The notes under the pieces are model-generated. The model had not been told where the DNA came from. It saw only the letters and a list, made by a program, of their open reading frames with translations, and did not search any database. From contig CM041465.1 in assembly GCA_023213395.1 (NCBI GenBank), positions 243,109,741 through 243,173,740 of the forward strand: a stretch of DNA of 64,000 nucleotides, given 5' to 3'. The DNA comes from Cycas panzhihuaensis (Eukaryota > Cycadophyta). Shown piece by piece: positions 1-11,881 of this stretch (within the stretch, counting starts at the first letter, position 1; every line of letters begins with the position of its first letter). Position numbers and translations under genes: made by a program.

Positions 1-1727
1 GAAGAAGTGGTGTTACATTCATGGGGAATGCTTTCACGAGGACTCACAATGTAGGGCCCAACACCCTAAAGATGCCCCATAACATAACTCTTCCTCTAAA
101 CATACATCTAGACCTAATCTAGACCAACCCATCCACAAGGATCCTTTTCCCAAACATGGGGAACGTGATCACAATACCCAACAAAAAGGCAATTGAAATA
201 GAGGAAGTTCTCCCAACCCTCACCCTACATAAGTTAAAGGGAAAGGTGTTAAGAACTCTTCCTCTTCCTTTGGTTTTCCCAACCACCAAACTCTTTCCCC
301 TTCTCAATCCTAAAACAAGTGAAAGAGAGTCATTTAAATGCTTGAGACCACACCTTTATATGCCTTAACTCACTCTTAAGCATCTAAAGAAGCAACATGT
401 GCTTCTTCTTCCACTCCTCATCTTAATCCTCCTTTGGAAATTCCTCTTCTAGAAATCCCCATGCTTCCCAAGACCATTCCTGTGCACTCGATCATTATGA
501 TTTCTGAAGGGTACTTCCCCAACCTACCACGAAGGGGAAGCCCTTCTCCATCATTGACGATCTTCACACTATAGCCACGGGGATGTCCATGATGGACGTC
601 TTGAGAAGCTATCCTACGCAATGCACTTTTCTCTTTAAGACTTTAGGTTTAGTTGATGTGTCTGTTCATGCCTTGGGTGTTGCCCCAAGTCGTGACCCTG
701 TCATCTCATTCGATCCCAAAGATCTCCCCCTAGTTGGTGATAGGGAATACCAATGGCACTACCCCTTCACCATAACCATATACACACTTGAATGCACCCT
801 TTGAAGGATCGTTATAGATAATGGTTCTTCCATCAATGCCATGCCCTTTTACATCATGCAAGAGCTTGGCACATCAACCCTCAAACTAGTCCTATGGTGG
901 TGTCAAGGCTATGATAGTAACAAAAAGACACCCTTGGGGTTGGTTTCTATTCCTCTCACTCTTAAGAATAAAATTATCCTTGTCGATATTATAGTCCTCG
1001 ATGTAGATGTGGACTACAACCCCTTATTGGGATGCCCATGGCTCAACCAAATGGGAGTTGTGTGCTCATCTCCATGAGGGGTAAATAAAGGTTATTCCCT
1101 AGGAGCCTCCTCCCACTAAACAACCCCATCAAATCTGTTAGGCAGTGTGCAACTAGGCAAAGGGTGATAAGGGCCCTTCTACCCATGCCACCACTTGCTC
1201 CATTAACATTCCTAGTTCATCCTGCCCAGAAGAAGGCCCTTCCCCTTCTTCCTCGAACCTTATCCACTTTGTCCCTATTAGTGTAGGGAGCTATGAGTAC
1301 CTCACTGTGCTTAGTGATGATGAGTTTGATAATAAGGATGAGGACCTTCCTCATCCTATATCCCTCTTAAGCATGAGTAAAGAGCACTCTCTTCATTTGA
1401 GGTCCTGACCTGGAACCCCTTCCATCAAGGAGTCTAGGCCTCCTCTTGATTCACATGTCATTGCTCCTGTCTCTCATGTAATCTCTTATATCACCTCATC
1501 TTCCACTTCATCACCCTTCATAGGTGATGAGGTAAGGGAACCTCTTATCACCTATTACAAGAGGTCACCCTCTAACTCTTCCGAAGAGTCCCTTGAGTAC
1601 ATTAAGTAGTAGGTTGACTGCTACAGTCTCGCCACTCCTTCTATTCCTCATCCCTCATCTTCTTGAAGCGTGATTATCCATGGTGTAGATTGCTTCGAGG
1701 ATGACAAGGCCTTATTAGAGCATTTAG
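1..1727 (+). pseudogene. Element B gag end, protease and acidic linker
   Basis: The window opens inside the Gag zinc knuckle: K-K-W-C-Y-I-H-G-E-C-F-H-E-D-S-Q-C can be read from base 2 (C-X2-H-X4-H-X4-C). The aspartic protease part lies at about 540-1076 and carries D-N-G-S-S-I-N-A-M-P near 820, the family equivalent of the retroviral D-S-G active site; the other sheet of the fold follows as D-V-D-Y-N-P-L-L-G. From 1080 to 1727 there is an acidic linker that in intact copies joins protease and reverse transcriptase. Several frame changes and stops break it. The protease would cut the Gag-Pol polyprotein inside the virus-like particle. Confidence 0.8.
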
Positions 1728-1745
1728 CAGGGTAGAGGATAAACA
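1725..1745 (+). other. Internal deletion junction in element B
   Basis: Sequence matching the linker before reverse transcriptase (D position about 31497) changes within a few bases to sequence matching the integrase core (D position about 33783). About 2.3 kb, holding the whole reverse transcriptase, RNase H and the integrase HHCC domain, is missing. Confidence 0.75.
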
Positions 1746-2397
1746 ATGGAACCCCCTTTTATAATAAAGATATGGATGAACTTTGCAAGAAATTTAAGAT
1801 ATATCATAAAAGTTTGTCTCCTTATTAGCCCTAGGCCAATGGACAAATATAATCTTCTAACAAAACCCTTATAAGCATCCTAAAGAAAACCATAGCCCAA
1901 TATCAAAAGGATTATCATCTTCAACTTCCTTCTGCTCTTTGGGTATACCACACTTCTATCTGCATAACTACAGGGATGACCTCATTCTCCCTTATATATA
2001 GAACTCAAGTAGTCCTCCTGTTGGAAGTTGAAATCATGTCCTTGCAAGTTTTCCTTTGAGGTTTTATTAATGAGGAGTCCTATCATTAGGCCTGACTCTT
2101 AGACCTCGAAGCCCTAGATAAGAAGTGCTTGATTGCATACCAAGCAAACCTGACCTCTAAAGCTAAGGTGCAAAAGATGTATGACAAACACCTTTGCCCC
2201 CATCCTTTACATCCCAGGGACTACATCCTCACGTTGGAATATCTCCATGACTACTTATCCAATTCAGACCTAAATGGGTCAATCCCTTTGTCATTCTTGA
2301 AAGCCTCAATAATGGCACTTATAAGATTGTAACCTTGGAGCATCTTGAATTTGAGAAAGCTATCAATGGTAAGTTCCTAAAGAAATTCTATGTGTGA
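1739..2397 (+). pseudogene. Element B integrase remnant (second half)
   Basis: This starts just at the second catalytic Asp, which is changed to Asn here (AAC at 1742), and runs to the family stop codon TGA at 2395. The S-P-Y-Y-P-type segment is damaged and the catalytic Glu codon is TAA. The C-terminal part is readable from 2129 (Y-D-K-H-L-C-P-H-P-L and the L-E-Y-L-H-D segment) to F-E-K-A-I-N-G-K-F-L-K-K-F at the end. It cannot be an active integrase. Confidence 0.8.
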
Positions 2398-3052
2398 CTG
2401 TCCCTACCTCTATGTAGACTCGACACATTGGCTCTCTTCCCTTACTCTTAAATGAGCCTAAAATACCACTCTCAGCATGTCTCCATTCCTCCTAATCATA
2501 GGTGGAGTGGTGACTTAAGGTGGATTTCCTATCTTTATAGTTCCTCCTATGGCATCTCTTGTTTCCCTCTTATAGGAAACCTTTCCTTCTAGTTGGACAC
2601 GTACATTTCCAGCACCCCTAAGCTCATAAACATATCCCAACTAGGGTTGTATACTCGAGTACATATACTCCTTCTTCACCATCACTTCCTTTGCATATCA
2701 GTTATGCTCCTTTAATGGACATGGATGTTTATCCATCTCTTAGTCTTAAACGTATCTATCACCTACACTCATGGTGGTCGTGTATGCCTGCTATGAGTGT
2801 GGTCCTGTATGAAAGGAAGTGTAGGCGCCACCTAAATAATCTGACAATAAGAACCATGCAATAATCAACTAAAATCATCATGATGTATAGCCCCTCATAC
2901 ACCCATGTCTATATACATATAAACATATAAACAAATAAACAACAAATACAACATCAAATACACCATCATCATGGATTAAATGGGGTGCCAATGGGCCCCC
3001 ATCTATATACATAATGAGTCATATTATATAAAATAATATAGTACATCATCCT
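2398..3052 (+). other. Spacer after integrase, element B
   Basis: No gene is seen. The stretch aligns by eye with 34440-35014 in D and 59318-59994 in C (shared blocks such as TGAGCCTAAA and GAAAGGAA). The last part is AT-rich. Confidence 0.55.
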
Positions 3053-3132
3053 AAGGAAGATGGAATCCTTGTAGGATTGAGTATAATCATGTGGCAACAT
3101 ATGGTGACTCCCTAGAGGTCTGGTGCTTTCCC
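3053..3132. repeat. Conserved inverted repeat block, copy in B
   Basis: Decayed copy of the inverted repeat (GGGAAG... / ...GCTTTCCC) that lies just after the 3' end of the antisense gene in all five elements; the loop still has a TATAATCATGTGG-like core. Confidence 0.55.
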
Positions 3133-3199
3133 AATCAAAACTAATCACATCCTGCTCCTCGGTGTCCCTACTCTTAGGGTCTATCATCTCCTAGTCAGC

Positions 3200-4840
3200 A
3201 TGAACCCTCCCTAGGAGACCACATGCCTCTTAGGCTCCTCTGTTACCACTGTGAGCTCCCTATCTTGTTCCCCTCATCTCAAGGCCTCCATAGGGTTGTC
3301 GTTATCATATGGGTCTGAGTCCTACTCTATGATAACCTCGTAGCCATCTGCTCTACTAACTGATCATATCACATCTGGATATGATCCCTCTCCTCCTCAA
3401 CTCCTCAAAGCCTCTCCTCCAGCACGACTATCCTGATGTGGCTCTCTACATCGCCACCTGTTGCTTCTCCACCCTAAGCCTCTAATGCTTGAAGTAGGCC
3501 TCGTAAAGTGTCCCTCTCATGATTGCCTAGTCTCTGTCCTCGTGGATCTCATCCAACTCTCCTTATAGCTATCCTACCCTCACTTGGTGCTCTTCGGACC
3601 CCACTACCTACAAATCCTTGGCTCTGATCAATGGGGAAAATGCCACTGTATGTGCCCTTGCTAATTGAGGCTCCTCTCTAGCTTAGATGGGAGGTTTCCC
3701 CTCTGTATAGATCTGGGGGAATATCTCCTAAGCTATCACCTCCACCAACCTTGCCATCTTTGCTACTCCTATAAAATCAAACACCATAAGTTAGTCTATG
3801 TATCCATATATCAAAATCTCAAAACCAAATCAAAGCAACAATCTAAGCACCTAATGGTCGAAAGACATTAGAAAAGGGTAGTGTCTAATCTCCTAAGATG
3901 ACTGGCTCCTCAACTTGGATGAAAACCTCCTCCACAAGACCTCCCTTAGCTACCAGTACCTCCTCCTCAGCCTTTGGTACCACCTCGCTAACCTCCTGCC
4001 TTGTTGAGATGTCTCCTTCCCTCTCTACTACCACCGCTACCAGAGCTCTACCTATTACTCTCAACCTTTGTGCTGGTATATGAGGTGGCTTACCTCCTCC
4101 TATAGCTCTTGAAGGATCTGCCCCTCCCACATCTCCTGAGGAATCTTTCTCTCCTCCTCTAGCTCCTAACGGACCTGTTGCCCCTCCTATGGCTCCTAAC
4201 AGACCTATTACTCCTCCTGCTACTCTTGATGGGCCTACTCCATCACCTTTATCATTACCTCCCTCATTACCAAGACCACCTCCTACCTCCCCCTCCACAT
4301 TGTCAATGTCCCAATGTACCCCTTTGTATGGATCAACTATATAGTCTACTAGGGTGAGGAGGTCTAGTGATATCGCCTCCATAGATCTCTGGATATGTAC
4401 CTGGTCCTCAGTCCCCCTAAACTGAGCTTTCCACCTGTGTATTATAGGCACTCTAGCTGAGATAGGGTGAGGTGTTGTTGGTGGTGCTACTGCCCCAAAA
4501 TAATCAAAGAACCAACACTACAATAGGGTACAATATGAGAATCCTCCTCTCTTTACCACCCTGATAGCATCCAGCTGTACGACCATGTTTTCCGCTATTA
4601 GGGTAGCCTAATCTAGTCTCTCACCAGCCTCACACCTGTTGATAATGTCCATCCATCCACCTGATATATCCCTGTAGTTATATTTTTCAGAAATCTAGAA
4701 TAGAATGCCTAATGTGATAAGCTTCCTCACCCAAAGAATCTGTGACATCACCATCGTCTAGATCGATACCCCTCATCATTCCACCTACCTTGGCTCATGA
4801 AATATGTGGATGGCTGTGTGTGTGTAGCATCTGTACTACA
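3200..4840 (-). pseudogene. Element B remains of the antisense plant-mobile-domain gene
   Basis: Read on the minus strand, the clearest part is 4451-3885, beginning with I-I-H-R-W-K-A-Q-F-R-G-T-E-D and followed by S-L-D-L-L-T-L-V-D-Y and a long acidic, glycine-rich tail. This matches the end of exon 2 in D and C. Lower coordinates (3790-3220) match the coiled-coil exon. The splice donor of intron 2 has lost its GT (GA is seen near 3890). The promoter, first exon, first intron and the first half of the PMD exon are deleted: sequence jumps near 4840-4860 to what lies upstream of the promoter in D. Not functional. Confidence 0.7.
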
Positions 4841-4859
4841 AAGGCCCCGATGTATACCT

Positions 4860-5408
4860 TCTCCCTTATTTTTGCTGTGATAGCCCTCACGACTATCTCT
4901 TTACCCTCATTACCTTTGCCTTTTGGGTCTATCCCCTGTTTTGCCTCAGTGGCCTCCCTTTTTAAGCCTCTTTGGTGCATTTATGATGACCCCTCTAGTC
5001 TCTCACAGACCCCTTCTATCTTGATTTTTGTACCACTCTAAAACATACCCATGTTTATACTCCTTTGGCCCCTTTTGCCACCTTGAATCCAATTTTACTA
5101 CCTGCCTGAGCTTTTGGGGCTTTTGAAAGGAAACACCTTCATTAATCAGGACCTTACCTTGGCATTTTTAGCAACCTTTAGGACCCTAAAGAGGCCTTCT
5201 CACCATTACTTACTTTCCTTCCATCAGGTTGGTCCCCTCATCCCTAGTTGGCCTTACTTCAAGGCTCTCCTGTCCTTCACAATCCTCATTTATAACCATC
5301 TGAGTGCTTCATAGTCCTATCACTACCACTTTTTCCTCCTCTTTACTCATCAACCCCATCATCGCTTATCTTCCTCTACTATCTGACTGAGACCCTTGTC
5401 TTCTTACC
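4860..5408 (+). other. Region upstream of the second RNase H, element B
   Basis: Matches 48770-49262 of D by eye (for example the TTTATACTC block near 5053 and a degraded CACCTTGAATCC). No gene is supported here. Confidence 0.5.
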
Positions 5409-5822
5409 ATGGTATTGCTCATCTTTACTGATGATAGAAGTCGTGACAACCAAGGCCCTTCCACTGCCACATGGATCCTCCATGATCCCTCTAGATATGA
5501 CTACATGTGTTCCAAGGTCTTCCTTCCTAAATCCACCAATAATGAAGTTGAATACATAGCTATTATTGAAGCCCTTATCAATGCATTTTGTTTCCCCATT
5601 ATCTTGCTTTACAACTCTTAGGTCGTTGTGTCACATCTTACGTAGGTTTACCAGGTGCATTGCTCATGCCTGAGAGCCCTCACCTCAACTGTTAGGTCCC
5701 TTTTATCTCATTTTTCTTTTGTAGATATCTAATACACTCCTTGAGACCATAATGCTAAGGTAGATATCCTTGTCCATCTCATCTTTAAGTGTCATCTCCC
5801 TCTCCTTGATGACCCTCCTTGA
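5409..5822 (+). pseudogene. Element B second (archaeal-type) RNase H
   Basis: A separate sense ORF of 138 codons with in-frame stops, starting at the ATG at 5409. It shows the RNase HI pattern: I-F-T-D-D (first Asp), S-T-N-N-E-V-E-Y-I-A-I-I-E-A-L (Glu on the first helix), L-L-Y-N-S followed by a stop where S-Q-V-V-V is expected (third Asp changed to Asn), and A-K-V-D-I-L near the end (last Asp). A second RNase H of this type is known from the plant Tat lineage. Its place after the antisense gene and next to the polypurine tract is the same in B, C, D and E. Confidence 0.75.
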
Positions 5823-6302
5823 AGAACTTATCGAGTCACCTAAGCACCCTAGTTCGAGATTATCCCATCCTTCATCTTGTCATCTATTTGTACCTTCGAA
5901 AGCTGGCCACTAATGAGGTTAAACTATGGTGACTATTAGGTTTGCTCTCCTCACTCTATCCTTCGTACCACCCCCAGTACAGAGTCGCTATCATTTTAAC
6001 TCTCATATGTACATATCTTTCATTCATAATATTCGATCGATCATATTTATGACTATCACCACCATTCATCTTGAATGCATGCAATGGGGCATCCCCTTCA
6101 TATGCCTTCTCTATCGTTACGCTTTAGGGCGATGCATAGGCAACCCCTATGTCACATCTCTTATCATCTCATCCACGTGTTTTACTATGGAACTTGCCAT
6201 TGCCCTTGGTTAATAACACAACTATATTTATTACATATTACTAACTTTTGTATTGCTAGCATTCACTATCACATTACACTTTTGAGCAATGAGGCTCTAC
6301 TA
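5823..6302 (+). other. Tail between second RNase H and polypurine tract, element B
   Basis: No gene is seen. It contains a short perfect inverted repeat CATAGG-N5-CCTATG at 6135-6151, also present in C and D, and the conserved ATTCGCCATC-like block before the polypurine tract. Confidence 0.5.
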
Positions 6303-6314
6303 CCAAGGGGGCAT
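6303..6314 (+). other. Polypurine tract of element B
   Basis: CCAAGGGGGCAT directly before the 3' LTR; sister copies have AAGGGGGTAG. It would prime plus-strand DNA synthesis. Confidence 0.7.
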
Positions 6315-9300
6315 TATTTCCTAGCTATTGTGAATGGACATAGGTGACTCAATTTAGGTAAGTTCAGGTATGCTTCTATCTTCACTTATGTTAGTTCCAG
6401 AAATAGTCAATAGAGGCACATTACCTGCATTACATTTTGATTGGTTGATAGCATAATCACTACACATTATTTTCCTCACTATATTGTACATGGGCACCAT
6501 TTTAGCCTATGACAACTTGGGATACACATCCCATAGTGCTCCACAAACCTCTTCCATCATCTCCAAGATGTCCCCAAGTACCTTTTGGCTTCCACAACCT
6601 ATATCACATAACTCATTGGTGCGACATGACTCCTAGCACCTCGCCTAGGTCTGGTCGTCACCCCGTATCCAACTTTGATCTCTTTTTATGAGTCTTTGGC
6701 CATCATTTCCTACTTGTTGTGGGCCCTCTAGGTCCCATAACCTCCCTTTCTACCTAGATACTATAGCATGCTCCCTAGAGTCTAGGATTCCCCCCTTTTT
6801 GGAAGCTCCCAAGTTGCCCTACTTTACCTTTTGTCTTACTTTTTGCTACACCACTGTAAACTCTGTGGTACCACTATAAACTTCATGGTATCGCTAAGTT
6901 TACCATAGGGTGATTGTTCATAATTTTTTTTTTCAACTAGCCATGGCTAATTTCACATTAATTACAAAATTTCCATATGGCAATAAGCTGATTCCCACCT
7001 AGGGTGAATCCTAATTGCTTGTTGAGCTAGGGTTGGTTTTAAAAACCCAAAATCCACCTCATTTCACCCTCTTCTCATTCATTTTTCTCTACTCTCTTCT
7101 CCAAAAATGCCTTGTAATAGATTCTAATTATGTTACACTTGTCTTACAACCTAACTACCAACTCTTATAGCTTAAGAAATATAGGTTGTAGGTCTATAAT
7201 AAGGTTGGCTGAAAGAGAATCTCGCTCTAAATATCCTACCAAGCTCTAAGTCTCATCTTGTTCATAGTTTTACTCTCCATCCACTACACTATAAGGGTTT
7301 CCTCCAGCAAACCCTAAGGGATCTTCCTCTTCACTCGATCTACCAGGTAGATCTACCGTAGATATACCTTTACCAGGTATTCTTAGATTAGTTTTTATTT
7401 CTCCTTGAACAACATAAGTTCTCCTTTATTAGTCCTTCTTGTATAAAGTTTTCTTCTTCCTATTAGTCCTTCTTGTATAAAGTTTTCTTCTTTTTCCATT
7501 GGCAAACCCTCCTTCTTGTTGGCCTACCCATGTCCTCATCTTAGATTTCTTTGGATTTCCTCAAGGAGGCAATAGGGAAAGAGGTGTACATAGAGTGAAA
7601 GGAGTCTTAGGCAGGGTTCTACACCTAACATGCCTTCTCCTCAAGGGTAGCCCCATTCTCTCCTTCCCTTTCCCTCTCCATACCTTCCTTGATTCCCCAA
7701 GAAACTGTTAAGGTGGAGATCCCTACTAGTGGAAGTTAGGTATCCTTTTGATGCATTTACAACTAGCCATCAAAGATCTTACACAGCATGGTTTCTAGCC
7801 CTATATTATACCTCTTCAGTTTAAGGGCTAGTTCTTTTGGAAACTTGCAAAGTTATACTTTACAGCTTTTGCAATAGTTGCAACTATTGCATCTCTTTTG
7901 CCACTTTTGCCTTCATTCATAGAAATCTATTTTGAACTTATTGCCAAGTTGTTTTACTCTCTTTAGCTATTAGCTTGATTCTTGGGTATTGTGTGGAGTG
8001 TTTTAGACTAAGAGGGTTAGCTATTCTAAGGCTACACACTTTTCTCCATCTCACCCCCCCTTTCCATATCACACAACTAATTGTCCATGCAAAATAAGGA
8101 ATAGTATTAACATTGAATGATTTTTGTTATTTAATATATACTCGTGAGTGTATTGTTTCATATCATTCACTTTCAAATGGAATACACACATATATCCATA
8201 TTTCCTTATACATATTGCTCCTATATACATTTGGAACCCCTTGGGAAAAAGCAAGATTTGATTATGTAGGTTTATTGCATTTGGAGTACATAGGAATTTT
8301 CATCCCAGGTATGCTCCCTGCTTTTATGACATTCTAAAATCATAAGTAAAATCATTCTATTATTTCCATTTCCTTTCTTTGCACTCTTCCTTTGTTTCAG
8401 TTTTGGGGGAATGTAAGGAAGCCCCCCTTTTCCACTGGTATCCTTTCCACTATGCCACCCATGTCAAGAAGAATAGTTAGGATTATGGAAGAAGTGAGGG
8501 AAAAGCTACTCCAACTGCCAAGTTCCCAAGTATATTCCTTTATCTCATCTTCTCTACTCTTGTTCTTATTTTCCCCCTTTTTGGTATACCCCTAAGTGAA
8601 AGGAAAGAAAAATAAAGGATTGTGTTGCTTTATGCTCTACTAATTATTTTTGCTTGGTCATCTAAGTCACATAGTAGGGATTTAGTTAACCCGCACCGGT
8701 AGATGCTTCTTTTTTACCATACACTCACTTGTTCCTCCCTTCATTCAAATCTTCACACTTGTGAAAGCTTAGGTAAGGTGGGTTAGGCACTCATCCATGC
8801 ACATTCTTATCTCCCCCTCGCATATCATTAAGTAGATTTACCTCTCTTGATTGAACTCTTATATCCTTAACAATCCACTTGCTTTCTTTTCCTTGCACAT
8901 AAAAGAATAAAGTGAGTGAGACTACATTTTGAGAGAGAGAGAGAGAGTATACTGTTTCTTTCAAAGTTATTTCTTGCAAACACAAGCATAACACTTTTAT
9001 CCCATACCTCCTTATTGCATAATGAAAATAAGCATAATAACAATGCACTTTGTCTATCCCTCATACCTAAAACTTCCTTAGGTATGGTGCCTTAAGAGTA
9101 CCTCCTCTCAAGGTTACTTTTCCTTACCACTAGTAAGACCTCTTTGGTTCCACCCTTTGGTCTATGCTTAGTTTGTTAAACTAACCTCTCTTTTATTTTC
9201 TCACATTGCAAGCTGCCCTAGGGTTACACATGAGTTTCCTTCCCTTCTTATTAAGGCTTATTTCACTCATCGCCTCTTCATACGAGGAGGTGTTCTCTCA

Positions 9301-9591
9301 CTTTCTTCCTCTCTCATTTAGCCATCCAGGATGGGAGGGCCCCTTTGAGGCTTAGGAAATTGAGGAGATCCCTCTTCCACCTATTACTCTGAATTGAGGA
9401 GGAGCTAATTGAAAGAATTTTGTGCACCATTTACAGTTCCTCGAAACTACATTCCAATGCACAGATGCCCTTTGTGGGTGATCTCTTTCCCTCATTCTTG
9501 TAAGTCCATAGTCACCCAAGTTGTTAGTAATGTAAACTTGACCTTACTTAAGTTTAGTGACACCCCCCCCCCCTACAGAGGTGCGATTCTA
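6315..9591 (+). repeat. 3' LTR of element B (3277 bp)
   Basis: Begins TATTTCCTAGC after the polypurine tract (sisters begin TGTTTCCCAGC) and ends GCGATTCTA. It shares the start block with AGGTAAGTTCAGG, and at 8405-8425 the GTAAGGAAGCCCCCC block found in the other LTRs. It is about 600-700 bp longer than the LTRs of C, D and E, and similar in length to that of A. The TG and CA ends are both mutated by one transition, in line with age. Confidence 0.8.
8931..8947. repeat. (GA)n microsatellite
   Basis: Uninterrupted GA repeat inside the LTR of element B, not seen at this place in the other LTRs. Confidence 0.9.
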
Positions 9592-10760
9592 GGTTGTATT
9601 GATAGTAAGTAACATCATATCCTAGCTTGATCAGATCAAGATAATTGGGAGAGGAAGCTTCTCATAATACACATTATTGTAATTCTAGTTCTTTGTCCAT
9701 CTTGGAGGAGTGGCCCCACTAGGAGGACCCCATCCTATATCTACCAGAACACCCATCGTACACAAATGATAGATGTGTTTTAGGGGCACTAAGGACCAAG
9801 TGTATTTACAATGCTCTATGGAAGTGATATCACTAGACCTTCTCACACTCAATAACTATATAGTAGACCCATATCAAGTAATCCACTAGGAGAACGATGA
9901 GGAGGGGGGAGTGTTAGGGGATAAGTTAGAGGATGGTGAAGATGAGGATGGAGGTGTTTTGGTAAAGCCAGTAGGTAGTACAAAGGTAGGTCCAGTAAAT
10001 GGCCCACAAGTAGGGCCAACGGATGCCTAGAGGTAAGTAGAGAGCTGCCGATATATTTTTAGCTGTAGTAGTAGTCATAGTAGTAGCAATAGAGACAGTG
10101 GTAACTGCAAAGAGGGAGGCTCTAAGAGGTGAGGGAGGAGATGCTTCGGTAGCTTATAAGGTAGGTAAGGAGGTAGTACTAGGAGTTGAGGAGATAGAGG
10201 TAGTAACTAAGGGGACAATGATAGACAAGGAGATCATACAAGAGGAGGAGTTGGTCATCCTAAGAGGTGAGGTTCTCCCTTGATTCTAGCTTTAGCTTTT
10301 ATTTAATCATTTACTACTTCCTCAGATACTAATGCTTACACTTTGATATGTTGTTATGGATATTTTGGATTGATATATGGTGTACATGGTTTGATAGATG
10401 GTGCAGAGATGGTGAGGTTGTTAGAGGTAGTAGTCTATAAGTTATTCTCGTGGGTGTATGAGGGATAACCTCCCATCCTAGAGAGTGAGGAGCCTTAATT
10501 AGTAGAGTCACATGCAACAACATTCATCCCTCTAATCTGAGCTCATGATATATGAGCAGTAGAGTCTTAGGAGCTTTAGTCAAGAGTGAGCTAGTTGTAG
10601 CATGCTTAGGATGGCCTACAGGCAAAGAGGGATCAACTTTAGGTAGAGAGGGACTCATCATAGGGCTAGGTGTAAGGGCTGGAGGTTCAGCCATGAGGAG
10701 GAGAAGACACTAAGAGCTAGGTACATGTCACTATACTAGAGGAGAGACTCCATGGAGTAA
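9592..10760 (+). pseudogene. Element A antisense plant-mobile-domain gene, 3' part
   Basis: This gene is on the plus strand because A lies on the minus strand. It starts in the middle of the PMD exon, at a stretch matching the A-L-I-V-A-N-L-V segment of D. G-G-V-A-P-L-G-G-P-H-P-I (near 9710) and I-S-L-D-L-L-T-L (near 9833) follow, then an acidic and repetitive tail. A GT donor is kept at 10267 (AAGAG|GTGAGG) and an AG acceptor at 10396-10397, giving an intron 2 of 131 nt, the same place as in C and D. The coiled-coil exon follows to about 10760. Many TAG and TAA codons break it. Confidence 0.65.
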
Positions 10761-11881
10761 AGAGAGAGCGGGATCACCTAACGACTGAGAGGGATCACAT
10801 CCTATTCAGGAGGGACCATTTATAGGATCAATATGATTGATTGATTGATCAGATGTTAGCTAAGTAATCGCACAATAGGATACACATGATGAATATGACT
10901 CAGTAGAAACCTCAAGATGAGGAGAGTGAAGGTAAGACCTCATAGAGGCACCTAAGGAGCCTAGGAGGGATGTGGTCCCCTGGCAAGAGATTGAGAAGAT
11001 GGGGGGATGACACCACATGAGGGTAGAGCATCCTAAGAGATTTTGTATCATGCATTTTTACAGGAAAGCTTCAGACCTCTAGGGAATTTTTATCACACAT
11101 GGATATATGATTGTACTCCTCCCTATAAGGATTCTATCTTCCTAAGGTATATTACCTAGATGATGTACCATATCAACCATGACATACCATATGACTTTAA
11201 TGTATTATAGGCAGGGGATGCATTAGTATCCTATTTGATACATGATGATGATGTTCATATGTCCACGGTGCTATTATTTTATTTATGATATTATGATTTT
11301 GTTTGTGATATAGTTTGTTTTATTTATAATCATTGATAGATATGGACATGAGCATATATGGATATGGGTGCACAGATGCACGAGGGACTATACACTTAGA
11401 TAGTTTTAATTTAATTGCTATATTATGGTTTTGGTTATATTATATGCATATGATACTTATGTGCTTCCTTTCATGTAACACTACACTTGCACTAAGCACA
11501 CACATTTACCATGTATATAGATGGTTTTATATAAGACTAGGCGAGGGTGCCACGCATATTCCTTGGATAGAACAAGGTGGATATGAAAAGAAAGTAGTAG
11601 CCAGGGGTACAGATACCTCAACAAAAAGGGCCTAGGTCAGGAAGCAACTCCATGCTTAGAAGTAAATGAGGTTTTCTCACCTAACTGGGAAAAAAGTAGG
11701 TCTCCCTTGGAAAGGAGACCCAAAGATGCAATACATAAATAATGAAATGAAGAGGATAGAAATCCACTCAAAAAAATCATTGCACCTTTGACTAGTAGGA
11801 ACAATGGTATGCTTAGAGTGGTAGTTTAGGCTCATTTTGAAGTGAAGGAGGTGTGTCTATTCTGCTCAGAAGTAGAAAGAG
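10761..11881 (-). other. Spacer between integrase and antisense gene, element A
   Basis: No gene is seen. It contains the conserved inverted repeat at 11062-11144 and AT-rich sequence. It is longer than the same spacer in C or D. Confidence 0.5.
11062..11144. repeat. Conserved inverted repeat block, copy in A
   Basis: GGAAAGCTTCAGACCTCTAG on one side and AGGATTCTATCTTCC on the other, with the complement of TACAATCATAT in the loop. Same block as in B, C, D and E. Confidence 0.55.

Larger units (their letters stand above)
1..9591 (+). mobile_element. Element B: Ty3/gypsy LTR retrotransposon, left part outside the window
   Basis: In order it shows the gag zinc knuckle, protease, a fused integrase remnant, the remains of an antisense gene, a second RNase H, a polypurine tract and a 3' LTR, the same order as in element D. 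Reverse transcriptase and the first RNase H are missing. Its LTR ends in TCTA at 9591, where sister LTRs end in TCCA. Sequence from 9592 on reads as the middle of the antisense-gene exon of element A, so B is inserted in A. The expected right target duplication is GGTTG at 9592-9596; its partner is outside the window. Decay is heavy (many TAG and TGA in place of CAG and CGA). Confidence 0.9.

Noticed and set aside
8931-8947. CRISPR-like or satellite repeat
   Set aside because: Simple GA microsatellite without spaced repeats; no tandem or spaced repeat array was seen in the window.
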